A stretch of 64,000 nucleotides of DNA from Chloroflexota bacterium (GTDB taxonomy: Bacteria; Chloroflexota; Anaerolineae; Anaerolineales; Villigracilaceae), in NCBI GenBank assembly GCA_021787595.1, contig JAJYLQ010000006.1:114576-178575 (forward strand), read 5' to 3'. Both the position numbers and the translations under genes were made by a program. Under the pieces are notes generated by a model. The model had not been told where the DNA came from. It searched no databases and worked only from the letters and a program-made list of their open reading frames with translations. Positions 26,258 through 34,590 of this stretch are shown here, piece by piece (the stretch's first letter is position 1; each line of letters opens with the position of its first letter).

Positions 26258-27184
26258 TCACTTCTTACTTCTCACCCTCTCAAGCACAATGACCAATTCT
26301 TCCGGCAATGCGGCTTCGAAAACACGCGGTTGTTTCTCGCCAGGCAAAACCACTTTCAACTTATGCGCGTGTAAAAAATGTCTGCCAATCGGAATGGACG
26401 ATTTCTTTCTTCCATAAACTTCATCGCCCACAATCGGACAACCGAGGAATGCACAATGCAAGCGGATTTGATGGGTGCGTCCCGTCAGCGGATGAAATTC
26501 AAGCAAGGTGTAATTTGGAAAAGACTCCAGCGTTTTGTATTCGCTGATCGCTTCGCGGCCTTTGTTTGCGGACACGATCGCCATCTTCTTTCGATGATTC
26601 GGATCACGCCCGATCGCGGCTTCGACGCGGCCAGATGGTGTCGGCGGTTGGCCATCCGCCAATGCGAGATATGTCTTTTCAACTTTTCGCAATCGGAACT
26701 GATCTTGAAGCCAGCGATGCGCTTTGTCGTTCTTCGCCAGCAGAATCAAGCCGGACGTTTCTTTGTCCAAACGATGCACCACGCCGGGACGTTCCTCACC
26801 GCCAATGCCCTCGATGTCGGGATCGTATCCGAGCACGGCATGAACCAGCGTTCCCGAATCGTGTCCAGCGGCGGGATGCACAACCATCCCCGCGGGTTTG
26901 TTGATGACGATCACATCCTCGTTTTCAAAAACGATATCCAGCGGAATATCTTCGCCGATCAAATCCGTCGGCGCGGACGGCGGTACGCGAACTTCGACCA
27001 ACATATTTTGTTCGAGCATCTGTCCCGATTTTTTAGCGGGCGCGCCGTCCACGCGGACAAAGCCATCCTTGATAAGCGCCTGCAGACGCGTGCGCGAAAA
27101 GTCGGGCAAAGACTCAACCAAAAAATGGTCGAGCCGCTCCCCGTCCGGGTTCTTGAAGCGAAAGGTGAAAACGTCCTCGGTCAC
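26258..27184 (-). CDS. RluA/RluD family 23S rRNA pseudouridine synthase
   Basis: Isomerises specific uridines of large-subunit rRNA. An N-terminal S4 domain (RLDHFLVESLPDFSRTRLQALIKDG) precedes the catalytic domain with the signature GVVHRLDKETSGLILLAKND, whose Asp is the nucleophile. Other motifs are INKPAGMVVHPAAGH and HPLTGRTHQIRLHCAFLGCPIVGDEVYG. A GTG at 27184 overlaps the lspA stop (GTGA) and gives a family-like N-terminus; the longer frame to 27241 lies inside lspA. RluD is the likeliest ortholog; which uridines it modifies cannot be read from sequence. Confidence 0.93.
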   Translation of the reverse strand: MTEDVFTFRFKNPDGERLDHFLVESLPDFSRTRLQALIKDGFVRVDGAPAKKSGQMLEQNMLVEVRVPPSAPTDLIGEDIPLDIVFENEDVIVINKPAGMVVHPAAGHDSGTLVHAVLGYDPDIEGIGGEERPGVVHRLDKETSGLILLAKNDKAHRWLQDQFRLRKVEKTYLALADGQPPTPSGRVEAAIGRDPNHRKKMAIVSANKGREAISEYKTLESFPNYTLLEFHPLTGRTHQIRLHCAFLGCPIVGDEVYGRKKSSIPIGRHFLHAHKLKVVLPGEKQPRVFEAALPEELVIVLERVRSKK

Positions 27185-27696
27185 GACTCCGTGCCAGCGT
27201 TTGTCGCCGCGGCTTTCTTCTCGTTGCGTTCCTTGATCCAAATGCCAAGCAGCAAAACAACCACGCCGACCGTGATCGAAGAGTCAGCCATGTTGAAAAC
27301 CGGGAATGTGCCGATGGAAATAAAATCCGTGACCTTACCCGCCAACAGGCGGTCAACCAGGTTGCCAGCCGCGCCGCCCATTTGCAGACACATCGCGAGA
27401 CGCAATGTCCAGTCATTAAGTTCGACACGCGGAAAATAATAGATGATCGCGATAATGACCAGGATCGCCAGCACAGTAAAGACCGCGTTGCCATTTTGAA
27501 ACGAGCCAAACGCCGCACCGCTGTTCGACCAGTTCACAACGCGCGCATACGGACTCAACCAGTTCAACCAGCCTGGAAGCCACGTGCCTTCGAACGGCAG
27601 GTTCGTTCGCACCAGCCATTTCGTCCATTGATCGAGCACGACAATCAAACCTGACGGAACAAGCAATATCAAATAATCACGCAAATACCGATTCAA
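27181..27696 (-). CDS. lspA: Lipoprotein signal peptidase II
   Basis: Membrane aspartyl protease that cuts the signal peptide from diacylglyceryl-prolipoproteins. The 171 residues carry four hydrophobic helices and the two catalytic aspartates in GGAAGNLVDRLLAGKVTDFI and FPVFNMADSSITVG. NSGAAFGSF is the other conserved block. A Lys/Glu/Ala tail ends the protein. The stop overlaps the start of the pseudouridine synthase gene, an arrangement common in many bacteria. It works after Lgt (11357-12367). Confidence 0.96.
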   Translation of the reverse strand: MNRYLRDYLILLVPSGLIVVLDQWTKWLVRTNLPFEGTWLPGWLNWLSPYARVVNWSNSGAAFGSFQNGNAVFTVLAILVIIAIIYYFPRVELNDWTLRLAMCLQMGGAAGNLVDRLLAGKVTDFISIGTFPVFNMADSSITVGVVVLLLGIWIKERNEKKAAATNAGTES

Positions 27697-27740
27697 TCGT
27701 TCACCTCGAAAAAAAATTTTGCAAGCGCGTACTCATTGTA

Positions 27741-27830
27741 CGTCGTTGCGAGGGCGCTCTTCCCGGAGCAATCTCATGATTCCAACAGGAGATTGCTCCG
27801 TCGTTGCTGCGCTCCTCCTCGCAACGACAT
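27741..27830. repeat. TGTCGTTGCGAG palindromic repeat, copy 2
   Basis: Begins GTCGTTGCGAGGGC and GGAGCAATCTC, ends with AGATTGCTCC and CCTCGCAACGAC, nearly a perfect inverted repeat. It fills the gap between lspA and alr. Confidence 0.8.
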
Positions 27831-27896
27831 AATGGTCATGATTTTTGCATAAGCATTTATATTCCAATCAAGAACGCGCGCTCTATTTTACCCCGA

Positions 27897-28991
27897 TTAC
27901 TGGACAAACACGCGCGGCACCCGCGCGCTGATACTGGTCATCGCTTCATATTCGTTCGTGCCGGCCCACTCAGCGAGATCCTCTGCGGTGATGCCTTCGC
28001 CGAACAAAACAACTTCGTCGCCAACCTTTGCGTCATCATCACCGACATTGACCATGAACTGATCCATGCAGATGCGCCCTACTTGCGGATATTTTTTCCC
28101 GTTGACGATAACTTGTGCGCGATTCGTCATGCGGCGAAAATAGCCGTCGGCATATCCGCACGGGATGGTCACGATTCGCGCGGGACTTTGCGGCTGCCAC
28201 AGCGACCCATAGCTGACCGGCCGCCCGGGCTGTGTGACCTTGCTGTACGCGACGCGCGAGCGCCAGGTCAACGCGGGCTTGACTTCGACGGTCCGCTTCA
28301 CCTCGCGTCCTGGATAGACTCCATAAAACATCACACCCGGACGAACCATGTCGAAATAACTTTCAGGCAATTGCAGCACCGCGCCGGAATTTGCCAGGTG
28401 ACGAATCGGCGGATGCGGCACACTTCGCTTTTCATAAAAAGACAAAACGTCATTGAAGCGTTCCAATTGCAATTTGGCGTGGATAAGATCGGGCATTTCG
28501 GAATTCGCGAAGTGAGAAAATATTCCTTCGATGCCCAAATGGCTACACGACAGAGATTTTTCAAGGAATGGCCCGGCTTCATACTCGTGAACACCGGTGC
28601 GTTCCATGCCGGTGTCAATCTTGAGATGGACTTTGAGTTTTGTCCTCGCGGCTTGCGCGGCTTCCTCGGCGGCATCGAGCAATTCAGGCGATGAGACTGC
28701 AAGCGTCAAATCGTATTGAATGAAAACCGGGACTTGTTCTGGAAGAGTCCCGCCCATGACGAGGATCGGTTTGTCAATTCCGATCTCGCGCAGATGAATC
28801 CCCTCCTCCGCCAACGCCACGCCAATGTAATCCGCGTATGGCGCGATATAGGGCGCGACACCATCTATACCATGACCGTACGCGTTGGCTTTCAAAACAG
28901 TCATCACTTTTGCTGGCGCAACTTTTGTGCGGATATTTTCCAAATTTTGTTTTAAGCGGGAAAGATTGACTTCGAGATAAGTTGGTCGCAT
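27897..28991 (-). CDS. alr: Alanine racemase
   Basis: PLP enzyme making D-alanine for peptidoglycan. The 364-residue protein has the PLP lysine motif MTVLKANAYGHG near the N-terminus, the Asp/Met-Glu substrate region HLKIDTGMERTG, and the catalytic tyrosine of the second domain in VTQPGRPVSYGSLW. The C-terminal motif RICMDQFMVNVGD is intact. Length and order are normal. It ends 45 bp from an intergenic region with a REP-like repeat. Confidence 0.95.
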   Translation of the reverse strand: MRPTYLEVNLSRLKQNLENIRTKVAPAKVMTVLKANAYGHGIDGVAPYIAPYADYIGVALAEEGIHLREIGIDKPILVMGGTLPEQVPVFIQYDLTLAVSSPELLDAAEEAAQAARTKLKVHLKIDTGMERTGVHEYEAGPFLEKSLSCSHLGIEGIFSHFANSEMPDLIHAKLQLERFNDVLSFYEKRSVPHPPIRHLANSGAVLQLPESYFDMVRPGVMFYGVYPGREVKRTVEVKPALTWRSRVAYSKVTQPGRPVSYGSLWQPQSPARIVTIPCGYADGYFRRMTNRAQVIVNGKKYPQVGRICMDQFMVNVGDDDAKVGDEVVLFGEGITAEDLAEWAGTNEYEAMTSISARVPRVFVQ

Positions 28992-29074
28992 CCGCTGATT
29001 TTAAGACGTAATGCGTAAAACGTAAAATGTTATTTTCTTTCAGCATATCGAGGCGTGTGGTGGCAATGAATGCA

Positions 29075-29113
29075 TTAAAAAGAAGCATCCGAGTCGAACA
29101 CCGACTCGGATGC
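29075..29113 (-). terminator. Rho-independent terminator of the secreted-protein gene
   Basis: Twelve-bp perfect stem GCATCCGAGTCG/CGACTCGGATGC with a five-base loop. On the minus strand it is followed by TTCTTTTTAA, 27 bp after the stop codon of the gene at 29141-29830. Confidence 0.88.
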
Positions 29114-29140
29114 TCTCCAATTTACAAACTTCGGTTGAAC

Positions 29141-29830
29141 TTAATGTCCACCGCCTTGACCATGACCATGGCCGTTGCCTGGGTTACCACCTTGTCCATG
29201 ACCATGTCCATTGCCAGGGAAACTGGTGCCATTGAACAAACCGACAGCTCGACCAGAAACGACGGCGCCTAGATTGAGGCCATGATGCATACCAAGGACA
29301 AATTTTTTCAACTGGCCCCAATTGGTAGCACCGCCTAAGTTAAGCGAGCCAATATTGTTTCCTTGTTTAGCATTCAAAATATCTTGGCAGGTTGGCGTCG
29401 AGTCACCGGTCGTATTATTTGTTTGTAGCATCAAAGCCATCCAGCAGGCCTGTGCGATCTCGCCATAACCAAAACCATCACTATGCAGGGTGTTAATGAG
29501 GGTCAAATCGATTCCCAGCGGGCCGCTAAAGAAATTACACAACGCTCCAGCAACAGGGTTCGACTGGTTGCCACCTTCCGAAGAATCGCCGCCGGTGGAA
29601 GTTCCAACAGCAACAGGTGTACCGCCAGTGGATGTTCCGCCCGACGCCGCACAAGGATTCGTAGTCGGCACGGGTGATGGAGTCTCAGTAGGACCCGGTG
29701 TTCCAGTCAATGTTGCAGTTGGCGTATCTGTTGACACGGCTTGTGACGGCGCTGCGGCAGCAGCAGATGCAACTGCCGCTGCCACCAGGACCATAGCCAG
29801 CAGCACGGCCAAAACAGTTTTACTTTTCAT
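29141..29830 (-). CDS. Secreted protein with Gly/His-rich C-terminal tail
   Basis: Unrecognised 229-residue protein with a clear signal peptide (MKSKTVLAVLLAMVLVAAAV, Ala-rich cleavage region). A Thr/Pro linker (TPTATLTGTPGPTETPSPVP) leads to a central region with three Cys (about 95-150; GALCNFFSGPLGIDL, GFGYGEIAQACWMAL, STPTCQDIL). The C-terminus has repeats of GNGHGHGQGG. The His/Gly repeats could bind metal (inference). GGAGG lies 12 bp before the ATG, and a strong terminator follows the gene, so it is monocistronic. Confidence 0.8.
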   Translation of the reverse strand: MKSKTVLAVLLAMVLVAAAVASAAAAAPSQAVSTDTPTATLTGTPGPTETPSPVPTTNPCAASGGTSTGGTPVAVGTSTGGDSSEGGNQSNPVAGALCNFFSGPLGIDLTLINTLHSDGFGYGEIAQACWMALMLQTNNTTGDSTPTCQDILNAKQGNNIGSLNLGGATNWGQLKKFVLGMHHGLNLGAVVSGRAVGLFNGTSFPGNGHGHGQGGNPGNGHGHGQGGGH

Positions 29831-30068
29831 TTCGACGAACCTCCATTTGAATTAGAAGTTAGAGTCCTTTACTCTACTTACATACCCATGTCGAAAACCA
29901 ACACCGGAGGTTACGTGTCTACAAAAATGAAAACTCGATGCAAGAACATTCGTCCCCTGGCAATCTGCATCGAGCAGTAAGACGAAAAATGTTTAACGTG
30001 ATATTCGTGAAAATGTTATGCCTTGAAGCGGCACAATTTTATTAAGAATCTTAGATTCAAGTCGTCCT

Positions 30069-31481
30069 TCAAATTTTTCCAGCAACGTAATCCAACACAT
30101 CTATCTTCGTCAGGATACCGGTTGGCTTTCCCTGTTCGACGATGATCAACGCGTAACCGCTTGTAAGCATTGACATGGCATCATCGAGCGAAGTCTCTGG
30201 CGGGAATACGGCTCTGGCATTCTGCACCAGCTTGTCAATCGGTTCATCATGACTGTGCTGATGATTGTCAAGCACATGATTCAACAAGTCCACTTCTTCG
30301 ATCGTACCGACCAGCATCCCGTCCGCGCCGACAACAGGCATCTGCGATACAGAATTCTGCCGCATGGCCGTTATCACTTTGCGCATCGAGTCGCCCAGCG
30401 CCGCGGTATGGAGCGTTTTGTTCGGCTTGGCAAAGAGCAGGTCGCCGAGGGTCACCTCGCCGAATTCCATCTCGAGGAATCCGTTCTCGCGCATCCATTT
30501 GTTATCGTAGAACTTGGAAAGATAACGCGAGCCGCTGTCGGGAAAAATGACAACAACCAAACGATCGGCAGACAGCTTTGCCGCATACTTCATCGTCCCC
30601 GCCAGCGCCGAGCCGGTCGAGCCGCCCGCAAAAATTCCCTCCTGCCGCACCAATTGCCGCGCCCACAGGAAAGACTCCTTATCATTGGCGCGCACGATCT
30701 CATCCACAACCGACAGATCGGTGGCGGACGGCAGAAAGTCTTCGCCGATGCCTTCGACTTTGTACGTCTTCGGATACACCCCGCTTGGAATCCTTCCCTT
30801 GTTCTGCCAAATCTCGGTTAAGATCGAACCTTCGATGTCCACGCCGACGATTTTGATCTTCGGATTTTTCGATTTGAGATAATGCCCCAAACCGGAGATT
30901 GTCCCGCCCGTGCCCATGCCGATGACCACGTCGGTCACCCTGCCGTCGGTCTGATCCCAAATTTCGGGGCCGGTCGTCATTTCATGCGTTTTGGGATTAT
31001 CGGGATTGTGATATTGATTCGCTAGAATCGCGTTGGGCGTCTCGCGCGCGAATCGTTTCGCGACTTCATAATACGAACGCGGATCTTCCGGCGCGACGGC
31101 AGTCGGCGTGATGACAACCTTTGCTCCGTAGGCGCGCAGGAGCATGATCTTCTCGTTGCTCATTTTGTCGGGCATGACGAAAATAGTCTTATAACCTTTG
31201 AGCGCCGACGCGATCGCGAGTCCCACGCCCGTATTGCCCGAAGTGGATTCGACAATCGTACCGCCCGGTTTGAGTTCGCCGCGCTTTTCGGCCTGCTCGA
31301 TGATATTCAGCCCAACGCGATCTTTGATGCTCCCGCCGGGATTCAAATTTTCAAGTTTGGCATAAACTGGAACTTGAACGCTTGCCGCCACGCGTCCCAA
31401 GCGTACCAGCGGCGTCTGACCGATGACGCCCAAAATATTATCGTACACATGTTTTTCATTTGAAACAGGAAGGCCTGACAT
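30069..31481 (-). CDS. Cystathionine beta-synthase with CBS-domain pair
   Basis: PLP enzyme of transsulfuration joining serine (or O-acetylserine) and homocysteine. Residues about 10-325 form the catalytic core with NPGGSIKDRVG (PLP Lys), ESTSGNTGVGLA, and GMGTGGTISGLGHYL. Two CBS domains (about 345-470; RKVITAMRQNSVSQMPVVG, LDDAMSMLTSGYALIIVEQG) provide nucleotide or SAM control. The domain layout fits CBS better than cysteine synthase. RBS is AAGGAG. It lies near the cysM-cysO operon, giving the cell two distinct cysteine-related routes. Confidence 0.92.
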   Translation of the reverse strand: MSGLPVSNEKHVYDNILGVIGQTPLVRLGRVAASVQVPVYAKLENLNPGGSIKDRVGLNIIEQAEKRGELKPGGTIVESTSGNTGVGLAIASALKGYKTIFVMPDKMSNEKIMLLRAYGAKVVITPTAVAPEDPRSYYEVAKRFARETPNAILANQYHNPDNPKTHEMTTGPEIWDQTDGRVTDVVIGMGTGGTISGLGHYLKSKNPKIKIVGVDIEGSILTEIWQNKGRIPSGVYPKTYKVEGIGEDFLPSATDLSVVDEIVRANDKESFLWARQLVRQEGIFAGGSTGSALAGTMKYAAKLSADRLVVVIFPDSGSRYLSKFYDNKWMRENGFLEMEFGEVTLGDLLFAKPNKTLHTAALGDSMRKVITAMRQNSVSQMPVVGADGMLVGTIEEVDLLNHVLDNHQHSHDEPIDKLVQNARAVFPPETSLDDAMSMLTSGYALIIVEQGKPTGILTKIDVLDYVAGKI

Positions 31482-31618
31482 TCATTCTCCTTTGGTTTGA
31501 TGGCAATTTTACCAGCGGACGATAATTGCAGAGCAACAGAAACAAACGCTCCCGCCAAAAACCTTCGACGGGAGCTGCAACCTTTATACTTTCGAACTTG
31601 CCAACCTTCAACTCAATC

Positions 31619-31722
31619 TCAATAGACTGGCAAACTTGTATCCACTTCCTTTGCCCAGGCATTGATTCCGCCTTTGAGATTCTTCGCCTTTTTGAATCCA
31701 TGGCTTCCAAGCAAGATTGAAA
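31619..31722 (-). pseudogene. Duplicated 3' end of moeZ (rhodanese tail)
   Basis: On the minus strand this encodes LLGSHGFKKAKNLKGGINAW then AKEVDTSLPVY and a TGA stop. It matches the last 35 or so residues of the intact MoeZ (SAGFKKAKNLKGGINAWAKE, then VDKNLPIY), with diverged DNA. No 5' part is present. The fragment stops almost exactly where the VapBC promoter begins (31725). It is in the same orientation as moeZ, 0.95 kb beyond its stop codon. Confidence 0.93.
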
Positions 31723-31724
31723 TC

Positions 31725-31753
31725 TTGACAAAACCATGGTGCGGTTTCATAAT
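31725..31753 (+). promoter_or_regulatory. Promoter of the vapBC-type module
   Basis: TTGACA at 31725-31730 and CATAAT at 31748-31753 with a 17-bp spacer, 33 bp ahead of the antitoxin start. It directly adjoins the moeZ 3' fragment. Confidence 0.75.
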
Positions 31754-31785
31754 GGTTCCAAAATAATTCCCGAACGGAGCCGATG

Positions 31786-32031
31786 ATGGCTACAATAACA
31801 ATCAAGAACATTCCTGACGAAATCTACGACAAGATTAAAATACAAGCAAAAGCCAATCGTCGCAGCGTGAACAGCGAGATCATATCCATTTTCGAACAGG
31901 TAGTTCATAAACGCACACCCGCCGATATGAAAGCCGTACTAAGCCGCGCCCGCCAGATCAGGGAATTGACCGGGCATTATATTGCAACTCATAAGGAGAT
32001 CACCCGCTGGAAAAAGGCAGGACGCGAATGA
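31786..32031 (+). CDS. FitA/VapB-like ribbon-helix-helix antitoxin
   Basis: An 81-residue protein. The N-terminal ATITIKNIPDEIYDKIKIQA and RRSVNSEIISIFEQ form a ribbon-helix-helix DNA-binding fold; the C-terminal region (ELTGHYIATHKEITRWKKAG) is the likely toxin-neutralising tail. The usual role is to bind the PIN toxin and repress the operon. The ATG at 31786 is preferred to 31783 because GGAG lies six bases upstream. It overlaps the toxin gene by four bases (ATGA). Confidence 0.88.
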   Translation: MATITIKNIPDEIYDKIKIQAKANRRSVNSEIISIFEQVVHKRTPADMKAVLSRARQIRELTGHYIATHKEITRWKKAGRE

Positions 32032-32432
32032 TCACCGTGGACGCGAACGTTATTGCATATTTATTTCTTCAAAATGAATTCACGCCATTAGCCATTCAAG
32101 TTTTCGAGAAGGACCCGGATTGGTATGCGCCGATCCTTTGGCAAAGCGAATTCCGCAATATTCTGATCAACTACTATCGGAAAAAATTGTTAACGCTGGA
32201 CAATATTCAGAAAATCGCAGATGAAGCCCACAACTTGATGGCAAACCATGAACAGTTGATCTCGTCGGACGCAGTGCTCGAACTTGCGGCAAAAAGCCGC
32301 TGTACGGCGTACGATTGTGAGTATGTCGCGCTGGCAAAAGAAATGGCACTCTTATTGGTTACATTCGATAAAGACGTGATTCGAGATTTTCCAAGAATCG
32401 CTGCATTGCCTCAGAATTTTCTTCGATCCTGA
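32028..32432 (+). CDS. VapC-like PIN-domain toxin
   Basis: A 134-residue PIN-domain ribonuclease. Acidic residues typical of the active site are D5 (TVDANVIAYLF), E41 (WQSEFRNIL), D95 (CTAYDCEYVALA) and D113 (LVTFDKDV). Toxins of this family cleave tRNA or rRNA when the antitoxin is lost. It overlaps the antitoxin gene by ATGA and is followed by a terminator. The whole module lies between the intact 3' end of moeZ and a duplicate of that end, suggesting recent acquisition. Confidence 0.92.
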   Translation: MITVDANVIAYLFLQNEFTPLAIQVFEKDPDWYAPILWQSEFRNILINYYRKKLLTLDNIQKIADEAHNLMANHEQLISSDAVLELAAKSRCTAYDCEYVALAKEMALLLVTFDKDVIRDFPRIAALPQNFLRS

Positions 32433-32437
32433 TTTCT

Positions 32438-32474
32438 AAAAGTCTCCTGCCGAGAGTTTCGACAGGAGACTTTT
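32438..32474 (+). terminator. Terminator of the vapBC-type operon
   Basis: Twelve-bp stem AAAAGTCTCCTG/CAGGAGACTTTT with a 13-base loop, just after the toxin stop; the A- and T-rich ends make it potentially bidirectional. Confidence 0.85.
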
Positions 32475-32496
32475 CAACTTTCAAGCTTTCAACTAA

Positions 32497-32669
32497 CATT
32501 ACAGCGCAAAGTTAGAGCATTGAGGGTTCTGCTCATGGCTTTTCTACCGTTTTCGCCCTCATCCCCAACCCTTCCCCCAAATGGGGAAGGGAGTCTCCTC
32601 TCCCTTTGGGAGAGGGAAAGGGTGAGGGAGAATTGGCAGGGAACGATTGCTCGACCTTGCGCTGTAATA
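32497..32669 (+). mobile_element. 173-bp MITE, copy 3 (CTAA target duplication)
   Basis: Same element and orientation as copies 1 and 2, flanked by CTAA at 32493-32496 and 32670-32673. The right CTAA contains the stop codon of moeZ (TAG on the minus strand), so the duplication left MoeZ full length. Confidence 0.95.
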
Positions 32670-33821
32670 CTAATAGATCGGCAAATTCTTATCTACTTCT
32701 TTGGCCCAGGCGTTGATCCCGCCTTTGAGATTCTTCGCCTTCTTGAATCCTGCACTTGCCAACAATTCAAGCGCACGAGTCGAACGTGTTCCGGCTTTGC
32801 AGAAAACGACCATATCTTCTGCCGAGTCGAGTTCGGAAAGTCGAGCAGCTAATTGACCGAGCGGAATGTTAACTGCATTTGGAATCGCAGAGATTTCCAA
32901 TTCGTGCGGTTCGCGCACATCCAAGAGTTTCAGGTGATTTTGCTTTAAGCGCGCTGCTAATTCAGGTGCGGAAATGTCCCAGCCCGCGCCAGCCAAGCCT
33001 TCGTCGTGGTCGTGACCCGGAACGCCGCAAAATTCTTCGTAATCCATCAATTCCTTGATGTCGGCGTTCGGCCCGCACACGCGGCAATTTGGATTCTTCT
33101 TCAACTTCACAAAATCGAATGACATATCAAGCGCGTTGTAAAGCAGAAGTTTTCCGATCAACGGCTCACCGATGCCAAGCAAAACTTTCAATGCCTCGGT
33201 CGCTTGAAGTGTGCCAATCGTACCGGGCAAAACGCCGAGCACGCCGCCCTCCGCACATGATGGAACGAGTCCGGGCGGCGGTGGTTCGGGGAAGAGACAG
33301 CGATAGCACGGTCCCTCCTTTGCATAGAAAACGCTCACCTGTCCATCGAAGCGATAGATCGAAGCATACACATTCGGCTTGCCAAGAAAAACCGCCACAT
33401 CGTTGGTCAAATAGCGCGTCGGGAAATTGTCCGTGCCATCCAGTAAAATATCGTAATCCTTCGCGATCCGCAGTGCGTTCTCGGATGTGTAGGGTTCGTT
33501 ATAAATTTCAATTTCGATATCAGGATTGAGATCCAACAAACGATTACGCGCTGACTCAACTTTCAATTTTCCGATCGTGGATGTGCCGTGAATTACCTGC
33601 CGCTGCAGATTCGACGAATCCACGACATCGTAATCCACGAGTCCGATCCGACCGATGCCGGCCGCCGCCAAATAAAGCGCGACCGGCGACCCGAGTCCGC
33701 CCGTGCCGATGATCAGCGCCGACGAACCTTTCAATTTACGCTGACCTTCGAGACCAACTTCGGGAATCAAAAGGTGGCGCGAGTAACGCAGGATTTCATC
33801 GCGAGTTAAACCGGGAAGCAT
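32670..33821 (-). CDS. moeZ: MoeZ/MoeB-type adenylyltransferase-sulfurtransferase with rhodanese domain
   Basis: Activates a ubiquitin-like sulfur carrier by adenylating its C-terminal glycine, then loads sulfur. An N-terminal ThiF/E1-like domain (about 1-250) has GTGGLGSPVALYLAAAG, LDGTDNFPTRYL and zinc cysteines CYRC and CRVCG. A C-terminal rhodanese domain (about 285-383) has the persulfide cysteine in VFCKAGTRSTRA. The start overlaps the cysO stop by 16 bp. Together with CysO, CysM and Mec it forms the CysO-dependent cysteine pathway known from Mycobacterium. A MITE sits exactly at its stop codon. Confidence 0.95.
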   Translation of the reverse strand: MLPGLTRDEILRYSRHLLIPEVGLEGQRKLKGSSALIIGTGGLGSPVALYLAAAGIGRIGLVDYDVVDSSNLQRQVIHGTSTIGKLKVESARNRLLDLNPDIEIEIYNEPYTSENALRIAKDYDILLDGTDNFPTRYLTNDVAVFLGKPNVYASIYRFDGQVSVFYAKEGPCYRCLFPEPPPPGLVPSCAEGGVLGVLPGTIGTLQATEALKVLLGIGEPLIGKLLLYNALDMSFDFVKLKKNPNCRVCGPNADIKELMDYEEFCGVPGHDHDEGLAGAGWDISAPELAARLKQNHLKLLDVREPHELEISAIPNAVNIPLGQLAARLSELDSAEDMVVFCKAGTRSTRALELLASAGFKKAKNLKGGINAWAKEVDKNLPIY

Positions 33822-34180
33822 CTTTCCTCTATATCTCGGAGTGCGGACTTAAGTCCGCAACCACCAATGCAGACTGAAGTCTGCACTCCGTCTGCCTGCA
33901 CTCCATCCGTTCCGCCCGCAATCGAAGGAATCAAAATCACGCGCGCGTTTTCATCGAGCGGCGTCTCGAGTCCCTGCAAATCCTTGATATTGTTTTCGCC
34001 GACGAACAAATTCACGAACGGGCGCAATTGTCCGTCGCCATTATACAAATGCGGTTTCAACGTCGGAAATTTTTCGATTAAATGCTCCATCGCTTGAGCG
34101 ACATTGTCGCCATTTACAGCGACCTCGGCCTGCCCATTTGTATAGCTGCGCAATGGGGTCGGGATTTTCAAAGTTGCCAT
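33806..34180 (-). CDS. CysO-like ubiquitin-fold sulfur carrier with a C-terminal tail
   Basis: A MoaD/ThiS-fold protein (MATLKIPTPLRSYTNGQAEV; LFVGENNIKDLQGLETPLDE). Such carriers end in Gly-Gly, which becomes the thiocarboxylate donor for CysM. Here the di-Gly (PSIAGG) is followed by about 34 extra residues (TDGVQADGVQTSVCIGG and on), encoded by a palindromic repeat at 33837-33890. The tail must be removed before sulfur loading unless the protein is inactive; the operon's JAMM protease could do this (inference). The ATG at 34180 is used. Confidence 0.85.
   Translation of the reverse strand: MATLKIPTPLRSYTNGQAEVAVNGDNVAQAMEHLIEKFPTLKPHLYNGDGQLRPFVNLFVGENNIKDLQGLETPLDENARVILIPSIAGGTDGVQADGVQTSVCIGGCGLKSALRDIEERCFPV
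33837..33890. repeat. CGGAGTGCGGACTT palindromic element inside the cysO 3' end
   Basis: Two adjoining palindromes (TGCGGACTTAAGTCCGCA and TGCAGACTGAAGTCTGCA) with outer arms CGGAGTGC/GCACTCCG. It encodes most of the CysO tail beyond Gly-Gly and overlaps the moeZ translation start region. Confidence 0.8.
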
Positions 34181-34258
34181 AATCAACCTCACCTCACCCC
34201 CGCCCCCTCTCCGAAACGGAGAGGGGAGAAAGGATGAGGATTTATTTTTTATTCTAAC

Positions 34259-34567
34259 TCAATTGGCCGGAACAGGGTCGCATCCCTGGCGTTCGACAAC
34301 AGCTTCGCATGTCGAAGCGTTGAAAATTTCGACCGAGCCGGCCTGTGCGAATGGCTGCATGAAATTCTCAAGATATTCTTTATCCTCGGACTCGGCAATC
34401 AAAACCAGCGTGTGCTGGCTGTCGAGCACCGCATCGCCGATCAGGTCAACACCGTATTTGCGCGCGTTTTGTTTGCTCAAGTACTGTAACAACATTTGTC
34501 CCATTTCGGGATTCTTGGCCGGGCAGGTTTCAGCAGTATGTTGGTGACGAACAAAGTAGAGAGACAT
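34259..34567 (-). CDS. Conserved hypothetical protein of the CysO operon
   Basis: An unrecognised small cytoplasmic protein of 102 residues: MSLYFVRHQHTAETCPAKNP, then GQMLLQYLSKQNARKYGVDL and HTLVLIAESEDKEYLENFMQ, ending STCEAVVERQGCDP. It may form a small alpha/beta (dimeric ferredoxin-like) fold. The Cys residues in TCPAK and STCEAV are notable given the sulfur-transfer neighbourhood. AAGGAG precedes the ATG at 34567. It lies between the mec and cysO genes, so a part in cysteine synthesis or control is a context inference only. Confidence 0.75.
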   Translation of the reverse strand: MSLYFVRHQHTAETCPAKNPEMGQMLLQYLSKQNARKYGVDLIGDAVLDSQHTLVLIAESEDKEYLENFMQPFAQAGSVEIFNASTCEAVVERQGCDPVPAN

Positions 34568-34590
34568 TTTTAAACTCCTTTGGTTTTTTA

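Noticed and set aside
31456..31737. ORF on the minus strand over the cbs start region
   Set aside because: It reads the moeZ 3' fragment in a wrong frame and overlaps the cbs start; the true frame shows the rhodanese remnant.
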